DNA from: Lysinibacillus fusiformis
Lineage (GTDB): Bacteria; Bacillota; Bacilli; Bacillales_A; Planococcaceae
DNA length: 64,000 bases
Direction: 5' to 3'
NCBI RefSeq assembly: GCF_003049525.1
Contig: NZ_PYWL01000002.1
Coordinates: forward strand, 558,001-622,000
The stretch's first letter is position 1. The number at the start of each line of letters is the position of its first letter. A model generated the notes under the pieces. It saw only the letters and a list, made by a program, of their open reading frames with translations. It made no database searches and was not told the origin of the DNA. This document shows, piece by piece, positions 24,922 through 33,532 of the stretch. The translations under genes and the position numbers were made by a program.

Positions 24922-25791
24922 TTATGCCGATTTACGTTGTTGGAGTAAAAAGAGGGCAAGTCCTAGTAAAATGACCATTATGCCAATCCCTTGTTGAACG
25001 GAAATCATTTCATCTAAAATAAAATAAGCTAAAATACATGTGCCAATTGTTTCTCCTAAAATACTCATAGAGATGACGGTTGTACTTAACCATTTTAATA
25101 GCCAATTAAAGATCGTTTGCCCAAAAATGGTTGCAATCACAGCTAGTCCTAATAGGGACCACCATGTGGATGCGGGATAGTCGAAAAACGATTCCTGCAT
25201 AAAGAGGGCGTAAATGGCTAAGAAGATTGAGCTACTGCCATATCCGATAATCGAATAGGTAATAAGTGATAAATCCTTCCGTACAGATTGCCCAATAAAA
25301 AAGTAGGCTGTAATAATGCCTGCTGCGATAAATGCCAGAATATCGCCATAAAGAGCCTGTCCACTAATTTGAAAATCCTGCCAGCCGATAATGAAACAGC
25401 CGATGATCGCTACCAAACAGCCAACAATAGCCCCTTTGGAAAAGCGCTCTTTAAATAAAAAATAGCTACCTATTAAAGAGAATAACGGCTGTAGCGTGAC
25501 GATAACCGTTGAACTGGCCACGGATGTGTAGTTTAATGATTCGAACCATAAAACATAATGACAGGACAGAAATAGACCTGATAAAATGCCCAGTCCCCAC
25601 TGTTTTTTAGACAGGTTAGCTAGCTCTTGTCGTAGTCCCTTTTGTGCTAATAAAAAGGGAAGGAGCACGAGCATTGCAAAAAATAGTCGATAAAAAGCCG
25701 TAATAGCCGGCGGGGCATCCGCAAGCTTAACAAAAATAGCTGATGTAGATAAAGCAAATACTGCCAAAAACAATGAGATGTAATAAAACAT
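24922..25791 (-). CDS. EamA/DMT-family permease
   Basis: 289 residues with ten membrane helices in two five-helix halves, the drug/metabolite transporter pattern. The first repeat includes ITAFYRLFFAMLVLLP (about 30-45), and the second ISMSILGETIGTCILAYF (about 238-255), the conserved EamA features. Such proteins export metabolites or amino acids; the substrate cannot be read. Its stop lies next to the shared terminator. The 3' neighbours on the same strand upstream include a LysR regulator. Confidence 0.88.
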   Translation of the reverse strand: MFYYISLFLAVFALSTSAIFVKLADAPPAITAFYRLFFAMLVLLPFLLAQKGLRQELANLSKKQWGLGILSGLFLSCHYVLWFESLNYTSVASSTVIVTLQPLFSLIGSYFLFKERFSKGAIVGCLVAIIGCFIIGWQDFQISGQALYGDILAFIAAGIITAYFFIGQSVRKDLSLITYSIIGYGSSSIFLAIYALFMQESFFDYPASTWWSLLGLAVIATIFGQTIFNWLLKWLSTTVISMSILGETIGTCILAYFILDEMISVQQGIGIMVILLGLALFLLQQRKSA

Positions 25792-25890
25792 GATGTACTC
25801 CTATGTATTTAATAATATCAAACCTATTATAGTGCAGCTTGCGTGAATAATATAGGCTTTTTAAAATATTCGCATAAAGAGCAACCTGAG

Positions 25891-26763
25891 CTAATGATCA
25901 CCCTGCTCATTCCTTTCAAGCAAGGATTCTATTACTTGCTTTAATTGCAGTATAGAAGACTGCTTATGGTTTTCCTTTTTATAAATAAAGACAGTCTCGA
26001 TGACCTTGTTAAGTGTCTCCATTTCATAAAAATGCAGGTCAGGACAAGGGTAGAGTGCCAGTAACTTCGTATTTAACACTGCCAATGTATGCTCGATTTC
26101 TAGAAAATCAAGAATACTACTTACGGATTTAATTTCCTTCATTGTAAAAGGGACTTTCTTGTGAGTAAGCCATTCGGCTAATGCCTTCGAATACATACAG
26201 CCCTTACTTAAAACTAGGAGTGTCACAGGTGTTTGCCTGTCAAAATCGATGACATGTGCAGGGCTCGAGATGACTTCAAATGTTTCGGTTGTCATTAAAT
26301 CATAGTGTAAATCGGCATAATGCTTTATTGGATTACTCGTTAATGCACAGTCTAATTCCGCCAGATGGACTTTGTGATTTAACGATGTACTCGATTCGAC
26401 CGTGAAATCCACATCGATAGGACTATGACTAGTTTGTAGCGCATTCATGATAGACGCACCATATATTTTAATTGTCGTATGGGAGGTTCCAAATTGAATA
26501 TGGGCTTGCGTGAATCCTACGGTATGTAAAAATGCCTCATATTGTTGGGCAACCTGCTTTAAAAATTGTAAATAGTGGTCACCTACCTCTGTTAGCTTTA
26601 AGCCCTGAGGTGTTCGTTTAAAGACTTCCTGTCCAATTTCACTTTCCATCTTCTTTACCTTCGAAGTTAAGGCCGACTGTGTATAGTTGGTGATTTCGGC
26701 TGATTTACTTAAATTTTGCCTTTCTAAAAGCTCAATTTTGATGGCAATTTCTTCAATGTTCAT
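25891..26763 (-). CDS. LysR-family transcriptional regulator
   Basis: About 290 residues from the ATG at 26763, which puts the helix-turn-helix (IELLERQNLSKSAEITNYTQSALTSKVKKME) at the family's usual distance from the start. An upstream ATG at 26808 behind GGAGG (spacing only 3) would add 15 residues. The C-terminal effector domain covers about 90-285. It is divergent from an MFS transporter and probably regulates it; a T-N11-A-like repeat lies between them. Confidence 0.85.
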   Translation of the reverse strand: MNIEEIAIKIELLERQNLSKSAEITNYTQSALTSKVKKMESEIGQEVFKRTPQGLKLTEVGDHYLQFLKQVAQQYEAFLHTVGFTQAHIQFGTSHTTIKIYGASIMNALQTSHSPIDVDFTVESSTSLNHKVHLAELDCALTSNPIKHYADLHYDLMTTETFEVISSPAHVIDFDRQTPVTLLVLSKGCMYSKALAEWLTHKKVPFTMKEIKSVSSILDFLEIEHTLAVLNTKLLALYPCPDLHFYEMETLNKVIETVFIYKKENHKQSSILQLKQVIESLLERNEQGDH

Positions 26764-26862
26764 GTTATTCGTCACACACCTATTAAATTTTTTGATAGCC
26801 GCTATCATTTTCCTCCATTTTACGTAAGCAAGCTGTCAACGTAAACTCAAGATATCTAAATG

Positions 26863-26883
26863 TACCGTATAAATAGTGCGGTA
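26863..26883. promoter_or_regulatory. Candidate LysR binding site
   Basis: TACCG (26863-26867) and CGGTA (26879-26883) form an interrupted palindrome with 11 bases between, the T-N11-A form of LysR sites. It lies 21 bases before the MFS start and about 100 from the regulator. Confidence 0.4.
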
Positions 26884-26903
26884 TATAGCTCTGGAGGGTT
26901 TAT

Positions 26904-28109
26904 ATGCATACATATTATAAATGGATCATTTTACTGGTGGCTACGCTTTCGCAAACAGCTTCCACCTTTGTCACATACGGGATGGGGCCAGTTGCTTCCT
27001 TTTATCAAATGGAATGGCACTTAACGTCATTCCAAACAGGATTAATTGTTTCTGCCGTGAATATTGGACCGATATTCTCGATGCTTTTCTTTGGCTATCT
27101 CATGGATAAAAAGGGAGAAAAACAAATTATTGGATGGGGCTCTATTTTTCTTGGCCTCTGTACGTTCCTCTTAATTCCTGTGAATCATTATACGACATTG
27201 CTAGTCGTATTAATAGTTGTTGGCTTTTGGTACGGTAGTGCTCAAACGGGAGGTAGTACGGCCATCGTGAAATGGTTTCCAGACAAGCATCGGGGTTTAG
27301 CAATCGGAATTCGCCAAACAGGTATTCCAATCGGTGGGGCTCTCGCTTCCTTCATTCTTACCTATTTATATCATCACTCCCATCTGACGGCTGTGCATGG
27401 GGCACAAGGTTTCGTAGCAATCGGTGGCGGTTTACTATTTTTATTGATGTATCAGGAGCCAAAACAGCAAAATACGGCAGCAGCACCAATACCGTTTAAA
27501 GAAAAGATGAAGGCTATTAAAGACAATCGAGCACTCTATCCGATTTTTTTTGTGGGCATTGTGATGATGTCCTTACAGATGATCCTCATCGCCCATTTGA
27601 TGAGTTATTTACATCAGGAAGGCGGCTATTCTTTAACAGCAGCAGGGAAGTATTTGAGTTTGGTCTTGCTTGGAGGGATGGTAGGAAGAATTGGTCTTGC
27701 TTGGCTGAGTGACCGATACTTTGCTCAGAAGCGCGAGCACTTACTAATAATCGTTATGCTTGCCACATTTGTGATGGTCGCTTGTATGCCTGTTGTTTTA
27801 CATGCTAATAGCATAATGATGTTATTTTGTGGTGTAATGGGCTTTTTCGCACTAGGCTGGTATTCCTTATATATAGCCAGTGTAACGGAGCAGTCTGATC
27901 CTCAATCTGTGGGACTGACTGTTAGTGCGGCTTTAACGATCAATCAATTCTTTATTGTTTTAGCTCCGTCTATCTACGGTTTACTCGTTACCATTCTTTC
28001 AAGTCATCAAATGGCCTTGGATATAGTAGCAATGATGGTCATTGTAGGAGCATTTTATTTATCGAGAACAACCAATCGTAGCTTCTCTTCTGAAAGTTCG
28101 GTAAAATAA
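26904..28109 (+). CDS. Major facilitator superfamily transporter
   Basis: 401 residues with twelve predicted membrane helices. The GYLMDKKGEK loop after helix 2 (about 64-73) is the MFS A-motif variant, and GIRQTGIPIGGALAS (about 137-151) is the helix-5 motif typical of the anion/sugar-acid porter group. GGAGGG lies upstream. The substrate is unknown; the divergent LysR gene suggests induction by the substrate. Confidence 0.9.
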   Translation: MHTYYKWIILLVATLSQTASTFVTYGMGPVASFYQMEWHLTSFQTGLIVSAVNIGPIFSMLFFGYLMDKKGEKQIIGWGSIFLGLCTFLLIPVNHYTTLLVVLIVVGFWYGSAQTGGSTAIVKWFPDKHRGLAIGIRQTGIPIGGALASFILTYLYHHSHLTAVHGAQGFVAIGGGLLFLLMYQEPKQQNTAAAPIPFKEKMKAIKDNRALYPIFFVGIVMMSLQMILIAHLMSYLHQEGGYSLTAAGKYLSLVLLGGMVGRIGLAWLSDRYFAQKREHLLIIVMLATFVMVACMPVVLHANSIMMLFCGVMGFFALGWYSLYIASVTEQSDPQSVGLTVSAALTINQFFIVLAPSIYGLLVTILSSHQMALDIVAMMVIVGAFYLSRTTNRSFSSESSVK

Positions 28110-28138
28110 TGAAAAAATAGGAAATGAGGGTGTTGCGG

Positions 28139-28522
28139 ATGAGTAGTTCAATTTGGATTCAGGCGGCAATTGAAAATGTGTGGCAAGCGATAACAGAGGA
28201 GCAATCCCTTTCACAATGGTATGCGCCAGGCTCTACTTGGGACATTCCTAAACTGGCTGAAGGGGAAATGATGACCTTTACTTTAATGCCTAATGACCAT
28301 AATCAGCTAGCAGATCCACTGCCAATGCAGTTAACGATCCAGCAGGTCCAAAAACATGAGATTTTTTCATTTTACTTGGAAGTTCCAGAAACGGTAATCG
28401 CGATGTCTTTAGCAGAACAGGACAACGGCACAACGGTTAGCTTCAATATGCAGGGCTATGATGCGTCCCTTGCTAATTTAAAAGCATTGCTAGAGGGTGA
28501 GGATCTTCCACGCCAATCGTAG
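28139..28522 (+). CDS. SRPBCC/AHSA1-like small protein
   Basis: 127 residues from ATG 28139 (GAGGGTG 9 bases upstream). The start, SIWIQAAIENVWQAITEEQSLSQWYAPG, is the usual first strand and helix of START-like AHSA1 domains, which form a hydrophobic ligand cavity. The rest is a short beta sheet without the terminal helix being fully clear. Function unknown. It follows the MFS gene by 29 bases and may be cotranscribed. Confidence 0.75.
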   Translation: MSSSIWIQAAIENVWQAITEEQSLSQWYAPGSTWDIPKLAEGEMMTFTLMPNDHNQLADPLPMQLTIQQVQKHEIFSFYLEVPETVIAMSLAEQDNGTTVSFNMQGYDASLANLKALLEGEDLPRQS

Positions 28523-28631
28523 CTACTACGTCTCAGGTCTTAGATAAATTTCAAACGCAGGGTCGTATTTTCTATTATCCACTCCTATATAATGAAATTA
28601 TTGGTAGAATATATAGCGGGAGGAAATTAAA

Positions 28632-29348
28632 TTGAAAAAATTAGTTGGATTAGGTGTCGTGATGGGCACATCAGTATTCGTCTTGTCGGGGTGCTTTTCG
28701 TTTATGCCAAACAAAATGCAAGAAGAAACCATCTTAGTAGAAAAGGATAAAGCGAAGACGCTAGAAGTAGATATTGATTTAGGTGTCGGCGAAATGAATC
28801 TAACTGGTGGTGCCAAGGAGTGGGTTGAGGGCAAGGCGGACTATAATATTAAAAAGCTAGCCCCCCAAGTTACCTATGATGTAAGCGGCGATACAGGAGA
28901 AGTTGAAATTAAACATAAAGGCTCGACGAAGCTTGGCATCTCCAATATTAAAAACACATGGGCAATCCAATTAAATGATGATATTCCGATGGATTTGACG
29001 GTAGAAACAGGTGCTTCCTTAGCCAATCTTGATTTACAGGGACTGCAGCTAGAAAAACTAGATATAGAAGCGGGTGTCGGTGATCTCACAGTCAATTTAG
29101 GCGGTGATTGGAAAAAAAGCTTTAAAGCGAATATTGAAACTGGGGTAGGTCAAACGACGATTATTGTACCTTCAAAGGTTGGTGTCAAATTAACAACCGA
29201 AAAGGGCATAGGTTCATCCAATATCGAGGGTCTCATTTCAAAGGGCCAAGGTGTCTATGTCAATGAAGCATATGATAAGGCAGATGTTGTGCTGGACATC
29301 AAATCAGAAATCGGCGTTGGAGACATTACATTTAAATTAGATAAATAA
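28632..29348 (+). CDS. Lipoprotein with toast-rack (LiaF-like) adhesin fold
   Basis: 238 residues from a TTG behind GGGAGGAAA. A signal peptide ends in the lipobox LSGC (Cys about 21). The mature part alternates beta strands with repeated GVGE/GVGDL/GVGQT/GIGSS/GVGDI words, the regular pattern of DUF4097/toast-rack domains. Such domains occur in cell-envelope stress proteins. Its partner is not visible here. It has its own terminator. Confidence 0.75.
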   Translation: MKKLVGLGVVMGTSVFVLSGCFSFMPNKMQEETILVEKDKAKTLEVDIDLGVGEMNLTGGAKEWVEGKADYNIKKLAPQVTYDVSGDTGEVEIKHKGSTKLGISNIKNTWAIQLNDDIPMDLTVETGASLANLDLQGLQLEKLDIEAGVGDLTVNLGGDWKKSFKANIETGVGQTTIIVPSKVGVKLTTEKGIGSSNIEGLISKGQGVYVNEAYDKADVVLDIKSEIGVGDITFKLDK

Positions 29349-29358
29349 AGAAAATGTG

Positions 29359-29391
29359 GGAGGCTACTAGTAAAGAAGTAGTCTCCTTTTT
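29359..29391 (+). terminator. Terminator after the lipoprotein gene
   Basis: GGAGGCTACT and AGTAGTCTCC form a stem with one G-U pair, followed by TTTTT. Confidence 0.75.
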
Positions 29392-29549
29392 GTATGTAAA
29401 AAAATGATGCTAAGCATTTGCACATTAAGCTTGTAAGCTTGAGTAAGACAAATTTATGATATCGCACCATCTGGCGTTTACATTCTTTGAATTGGGCGCA
29501 TATTTTATGTTAGTTTAAAGGAAGCAATTGTTTTGAAGGAGCGAGTCGT

Positions 29550-30074
29550 TTGAAAACCTATACATATAAACAGCCAATGGAAATAGATTCTACCGAGGTG
29601 GTCTCTATTTTAAATGAATCAGGAGAGACATCATCAACGGTTCAACGTGTTTATTCGAATGCTCTTAAAAAAGCATTCGATAAGACGATGGATTTTCGTT
29701 ATTTTGTTCGTTTTGACGTCCATGATCATGCTGGCCAACCTTTATTTACTTGTAAAAAAGTATCTCGTCGTGGTCGCGTGCATTTTCGAGGCAAGGATTT
29801 AGTGACAGGGAAAGACTATATGATTGCCTATGATGGCTGGCAAATTATGATTCCTGATTTACTTATAACAGATGGAGAGCAGCAAATTAAGCTCAGCAAA
29901 GAAATGGAAGACTGGTCGATCTTTACATGGAATGAGGAGCCGATAGCGCGTTGGCAAGCGACTTTTTGCGAAACTCATTTTGACATTACACTAGAAATTG
30001 AAGACAACAGTCCTATACAGCATGAGGCCTTTTTTATTGCGATTGGACAGGCTGTATTATTTGTGGGAGCGTAA
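29550..30074 (+). CDS. Tubby C-terminal-domain-like protein
   Basis: 174 residues from a TTG with GAAGGAG upstream. The chain is a run of beta strands with YDGWQIMIPDLLI (about 91-103) and AIGQAVLFVGA at the end, which resembles LURP-one/tubby-like folds found in Firmicutes. No catalytic residues stand out. It may bind lipids or membranes by analogy. It is monocistronic with a strong terminator behind it. Confidence 0.55.
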   Translation: MKTYTYKQPMEIDSTEVVSILNESGETSSTVQRVYSNALKKAFDKTMDFRYFVRFDVHDHAGQPLFTCKKVSRRGRVHFRGKDLVTGKDYMIAYDGWQIMIPDLLITDGEQQIKLSKEMEDWSIFTWNEEPIARWQATFCETHFDITLEIEDNSPIQHEAFFIAIGQAVLFVGA

Positions 30075-30150
30075 CAGCAATAAAAATTTGGCATTATATG
30101 TCGCTGTGGTCAGTGGCATATGTAATTCGATTATGCTATAAATACAACAA

Positions 30151-30181
30151 GAAGGTAGCCTTAAATATGGCTACCTTCTAT
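30151..30181 (+). terminator. Strong terminator after the tubby-like gene
   Basis: GAAGGTAGCC pairs with GGCTACCTTC, 8-base loop, short T/A tail. Confidence 0.8.
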
Positions 30182-30209
30182 TATGATGAACGTGAAGAAA
30201 GGTTCTGAT

Positions 30210-30941
30210 ATGGTGCTAACTATTTTACCGGCTAAAGAAATATACTTGAAAGGGAATGAGCATGCAATATTGCTTTTACATTCCTTTACAAGCCATACAA
30301 GAGATATGAAGAAAGTGGCGACGAAGCTCCACGAAGAGGGCTATACCTGTTATGTACCTCTTTATAGAGGACACGGTCATAAGCCAGAACCGTTATTACA
30401 GTACAAAGTTGAGGACTGGTGGCAAGATGTGGTGAAGGCGCACCAATTTTTGCTGAATGAAGGCTATCAAAAAATTTCCGTTATTGGCTTATCCATTGGT
30501 GGTATTTTTACATTAAAGCTTGCCCAATTAGAAAAGCTAGAGCAAATCATTGTGTTATCGGTACCAATTGATAAGGAACCAGCACAGCTAAAACAAAGAA
30601 TCATTGACTACGCTTATAATTTTAAACATATCGAGGGTAAATCAGAGCAGCAAATTACACATGAAATGAAGCCGTTTAACGATATGCCATTGGACGCGAT
30701 GATTGGATTTCAGCGATTTATTAAAGAAACGATGCAACAGCTTGAGAAGATCACGATGCCAATTGCTATTTTCTACGGCAAAAGAGACGAGGACTTATAC
30801 GAGCATAGTGCCGACACTATTTATCAGCGAGTTCATTCTATTCAGAAGCTTAAAAGAGGCTTTGAAAACTCCAAGCATTTAATGACATTAGGTCGGGAGC
30901 AAGATGAAATCCTTCAGGAAATCATGCAATTTTTAAAGTGA
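30210..30941 (+). CDS. Carboxylesterase-like alpha/beta hydrolase
   Basis: 243 residues from ATG 30210, preceded by GAAGAAAGG; an ATG at 30183 has no ribosome site and lies in the terminator tail. The oxyanion region LLLHSFTSHTRDM, nucleophile GLSIGG (about 91-96), acid in YGKRDEDLY (about 194-202) and histidine in SKHLMTLGREQDE match the Est30-type carboxylesterases of Bacillus/Geobacillus. It hydrolyses short-chain esters in the family. Next downstream is the MhqR-like operator. Confidence 0.85.
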   Translation: MVLTILPAKEIYLKGNEHAILLLHSFTSHTRDMKKVATKLHEEGYTCYVPLYRGHGHKPEPLLQYKVEDWWQDVVKAHQFLLNEGYQKISVIGLSIGGIFTLKLAQLEKLEQIIVLSVPIDKEPAQLKQRIIDYAYNFKHIEGKSEQQITHEMKPFNDMPLDAMIGFQRFIKETMQQLEKITMPIAIFYGKRDEDLYEHSADTIYQRVHSIQKLKRGFENSKHLMTLGREQDEILQEIMQFLK

Positions 30942-30962
30942 AGAACTGACGATCAAAGGGTA

Positions 30963-31030
30963 TTGACTACCTATAAAAAATCGTGTTATCATTATCTCGA
31001 ATTAGAGATATATTAATTCGAGATAATGAT
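30963..31030 (+). promoter_or_regulatory. Promoter and MhqR-like operator of the dioxygenase operon
   Basis: TTGACT (30963-30968) and TATCAT (30987-30992) form a promoter with an 18-base spacer. A very long inverted repeat, ATCATTATCTCGAATTA (30988-31004) and its exact complement (31014-31030), overlaps the -10 and start. Its TATCTCGAATT core resembles the B. subtilis MhqR site, a repressor released by quinones. The MarR gene itself is not in the window. Confidence 0.75.
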
Positions 31031-31118
31031 TTCGTCATAGTTCTTAAGACAAACACAAGCATGTTTTCGCAGTTGAACAAGTCTTCTTTTAAAAGCATAG
31101 CGGATAGGAGAATATTCG

Positions 31119-32060
31119 ATGTTAAAGATCACAGGACACCATCATATTTCAATGATTACGAAAAATGCTCATGAAAATCATCAGTTTTACCATCATATTT
31201 TAGGACTTCGCCGCGTGAAAAAGACAGTTAACCAAGATGATCCCAGTATGTATCATTTATTTTACGGTGATTTGACAGGTAGTCCTGGTACAGGCTTAAC
31301 ATTTTTTGAATTAGCGCACGCCGGGCGTACACATCGCGGCGCTGATGCGATTACAAGAATTGGTTTACTCATTCCTTCTTTCGACAGCTTAATGTACTGG
31401 GAAAATCGATTGGATGAATTTCAGATGGAGCACAGCGAGATCACAACATATGGTGACACGGATGCGATCTATTTTGAGGACCCAGACGGTCTACGTCTAG
31501 TGTTATTAAATAATCAGGACAAGCCTATTCCACAAGAATGGACAAAGTGGCAAGATTCATCCGTAGAGATGGCTCATCAAATTTTAGGAATGGGCCCAGT
31601 GGAATTAACTGTAAGCTCTTTAGAGAATGCTGCGAAAACCATCGTACAATTATTTGGCTACAAAGAACGATCAAAAACTGAAACTGAAGCTGTTTTTCAA
31701 GTGGAGGAAGACCAATTGCAAGGACAGATTATCATTGTCGAGCAAGAGGGTCCTAAAGAAAAACCAGGAAGAGGTAGTGTTCACCATTTAGCTATCCGCG
31801 TGAACGATAAGGAAGAGCTTGAACAATGGGAACAGCGAATAAAAGACTTTGGTTTTCCTATTATAAAAAAAGCGGATCGATACTATTTTTCAAGTATTTA
31901 TATGAAAGAAACACACGGCATAATAGTTGAACTAGCGACAGATGGACCAGGCTTTACCATGGATACGGCTGTGGAGGATTTAGGAACACATTTAGATTTA
32001 CCACCATTTTTAGAAGAACGGCGGCAGGAAATTGAAGAAAAATTAACACCAATAGAATAA
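31119..32060 (+). CDS. Ring-cleavage-type VOC dioxygenase (MhqO/MhqA-like)
   Basis: 313 residues made of two vicinal-oxygen-chelate modules. Metal ligands are likely His in GHHHISMITK (about 6-15), His in VHHLAIRVND (about 222-231) and Glu in IIVELATDGPGF (about 267-278). In B. subtilis the MhqO/MhqA/MhqE group detoxifies hydroquinones by ring opening, and these genes are under MhqR. The adjacent operator supports this. GGATAGGAG precedes the ATG. Confidence 0.88.
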   Translation: MLKITGHHHISMITKNAHENHQFYHHILGLRRVKKTVNQDDPSMYHLFYGDLTGSPGTGLTFFELAHAGRTHRGADAITRIGLLIPSFDSLMYWENRLDEFQMEHSEITTYGDTDAIYFEDPDGLRLVLLNNQDKPIPQEWTKWQDSSVEMAHQILGMGPVELTVSSLENAAKTIVQLFGYKERSKTETEAVFQVEEDQLQGQIIIVEQEGPKEKPGRGSVHHLAIRVNDKEELEQWEQRIKDFGFPIIKKADRYYFSSIYMKETHGIIVELATDGPGFTMDTAVEDLGTHLDLPPFLEERRQEIEEKLTPIE

Positions 32061-32088
32061 TAATCTTACAATGAGGGACGTGTTAGGT

Positions 32089-32295
32089 ATGGGGTACCGT
32101 GAATATAGAGGAGAAGAGATAACCGTTTATTTCGATAAGGACATGTGTCAACATGCGGCTGAATGTGTAAAGGGCTTGCCAGAGGTGTTTAATGTCAAAG
32201 CAAAGCCATGGATCGCACCAGATGAAGCAGCGGCCAAACATGTAGCAGAAGTTATCAATCGATGTCCAAGTGGCGCATTAAAATACAAAATTTAA
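32089..32295 (+). CDS. YjdI-like 4Fe-4S mono-cluster domain protein
   Basis: 68 residues from ATG 32089; the ATG at 32071 lacks a ribosome site. It has the YjdI family pattern: FDKDMCQHAAECVKG (two cysteines), FNVKAKPWI, and INRCPSGAL with the third cysteine. The family is annotated as binding one iron-sulphur cluster and occurs next to a YjdJ-like acetyltransferase, exactly as here. A role in redox or acetylation is not established. Confidence 0.8.
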   Translation: MGYREYRGEEITVYFDKDMCQHAAECVKGLPEVFNVKAKPWIAPDEAAAKHVAEVINRCPSGALKYKI

Positions 32296-32310
32296 AAGGA
32301 GCATTATGCC

Positions 32311-32580
32311 ATGGAAATTAAACAAGGTAACCAATCCTTTTATATCGGAAACGAGGAAAATAGTGAGGCAGAGGTGCATTTCGTTCGTGTAGGGGAAAGT
32401 CGAATCATTCTCGATCATACACATGTAGGCGAGCATCTTAGAGGTCAAAATATTGGACAGCAATTAGTTAAAGCGGCTGTTGCCTATGCGAAAAAAGAAA
32501 AGTTACTAGTTATCCCATTATGTCCCTTCGCAAAAGCTGAGTTTGAAAAGCATCCTGAATACCAAGAAGTAGTAGGCTAA
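32311..32580 (+). CDS. YjdJ-like GNAT N-acetyltransferase
   Basis: 89 residues, the size of the minimal GNAT family. HTHVGEHLRGQNIGQQLVKAAVAYAKKEK (about 37-65) is the acetyl-CoA-binding motif A (RGQNIG), and PLCPFAKAEFEKHPEYQ is the conserved C-terminal segment. It follows the 4Fe-4S gene by 15 bases, as in the B. subtilis yjdI-yjdJ pair. AAAGGAG precedes the ATG. Confidence 0.85.
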   Translation: MEIKQGNQSFYIGNEENSEAEVHFVRVGESRIILDHTHVGEHLRGQNIGQQLVKAAVAYAKKEKLLVIPLCPFAKAEFEKHPEYQEVVG

Positions 32581-32590
32581 AATTATGTAG

Positions 32591-32626
32591 ACGCACCCCA
32601 GCAAACCGGGGTGCGTTTTTATTTTT
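32591..32626 (+). terminator. Strong terminator after the yjdI-yjdJ pair
   Basis: ACGCACCCC pairs with GGGGTGCGT, 8-base loop, followed by TTTTTATTTTT. Confidence 0.9.
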
Positions 32627-32934
32627 AATTAAACTAACAATCACTATCAATAAAATAAACATCAACATTAAAAATTGAAGATTTGACAAATCCTCACCTC
32701 ACTTTTGTTGTATGTTAATTATACACAATAAATACATTTATTTCCTATCTAGCTACTTGCCAAGTAAAACAACCAATCTATCGCAAAGAAATACCGCTTT
32801 CTATTATATCTTGCTTATCACATTCACTTTACGATTGCTATTTTGAGTAAATTAATTAATTTGAACGATTTGGAAGGAATAGGACTAGTTAAAATAGAAG
32901 GTCCATAGAGTGACAAACATGAAGGAGTGATTGG
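32627..32934. other. AT-rich noncoding gap
   Basis: About 310 bases without a credible gene. A TTGACA word at 32684-32689 could be a promoter element, but no good -10 follows at the right distance. I see no repeat or RNA structure here. Confidence 0.4.
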
Positions 32935-33372
32935 ATGCGATTAACAAAAGGAATTACTGGTTTTGATGCTGACCATTTAATCGAACAAGATGTGCGCATG
33001 TTTCAATCGATGGTGTACCATTTAGCAACAAGTGAACAGCGAGCGAAAGTACGACATTTTATCGATCGACCGCATTTTGTCTATATGCAAGCACTAGTGG
33101 AAATAGATGGGGAAATGGTGACCATTCTTCACCATCGCTGGATGCCGTATATTGCCTTTGCAAAATTGGATGAAGAGCTTAGCTTTGCCTTTTTATCGAG
33201 ACCACAGCTACACAAATATTTTCCAATGCGAAAATGTTTGGAAGCAGCAACGCTAAATACGTTACTGGAAAAAGACCGAGCCTTGCATAGTTTATCTGCA
33301 ATGGAGTGGAAGAACATTGCCTATTTCAAAAGTGAAACTATTGGTGACGTCATGTTTCATGCTTGGGATTGA
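32935..33372 (+). CDS. Hypothetical protein
   Basis: 145 residues, soluble, without signal peptide or membrane helix. AAGGAGTGAT precedes the ATG, so it is a real gene. It has an aromatic-rich middle (HHRWMPYIAFAKLDEELSF) and ends in DVMFHAWD. I do not recognise the family. It is monocistronic. Confidence 0.65.
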   Translation: MRLTKGITGFDADHLIEQDVRMFQSMVYHLATSEQRAKVRHFIDRPHFVYMQALVEIDGEMVTILHHRWMPYIAFAKLDEELSFAFLSRPQLHKYFPMRKCLEAATLNTLLEKDRALHSLSAMEWKNIAYFKSETIGDVMFHAWD

Positions 33373-33532
33373 TTAGGGCAAATTACTCATGATGGAAGAT
33401 GCTATAAAATACACAAAATTGACCAAGTTATTTCTGGAAATATAGCAAAAATTCCTAAAGCCACCAATCTTTCTTTGAAAATGGTAGATTACTTTTTATG
33501 GAATAGATTCGGAAAATAAGGGGTTTTTGCAC

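Noticed and set aside
30983..31174. 63-codon plus frame over the MhqR-like operator
   Set aside because: It covers the operator and overlaps the dioxygenase start in another frame; no ribosome site.
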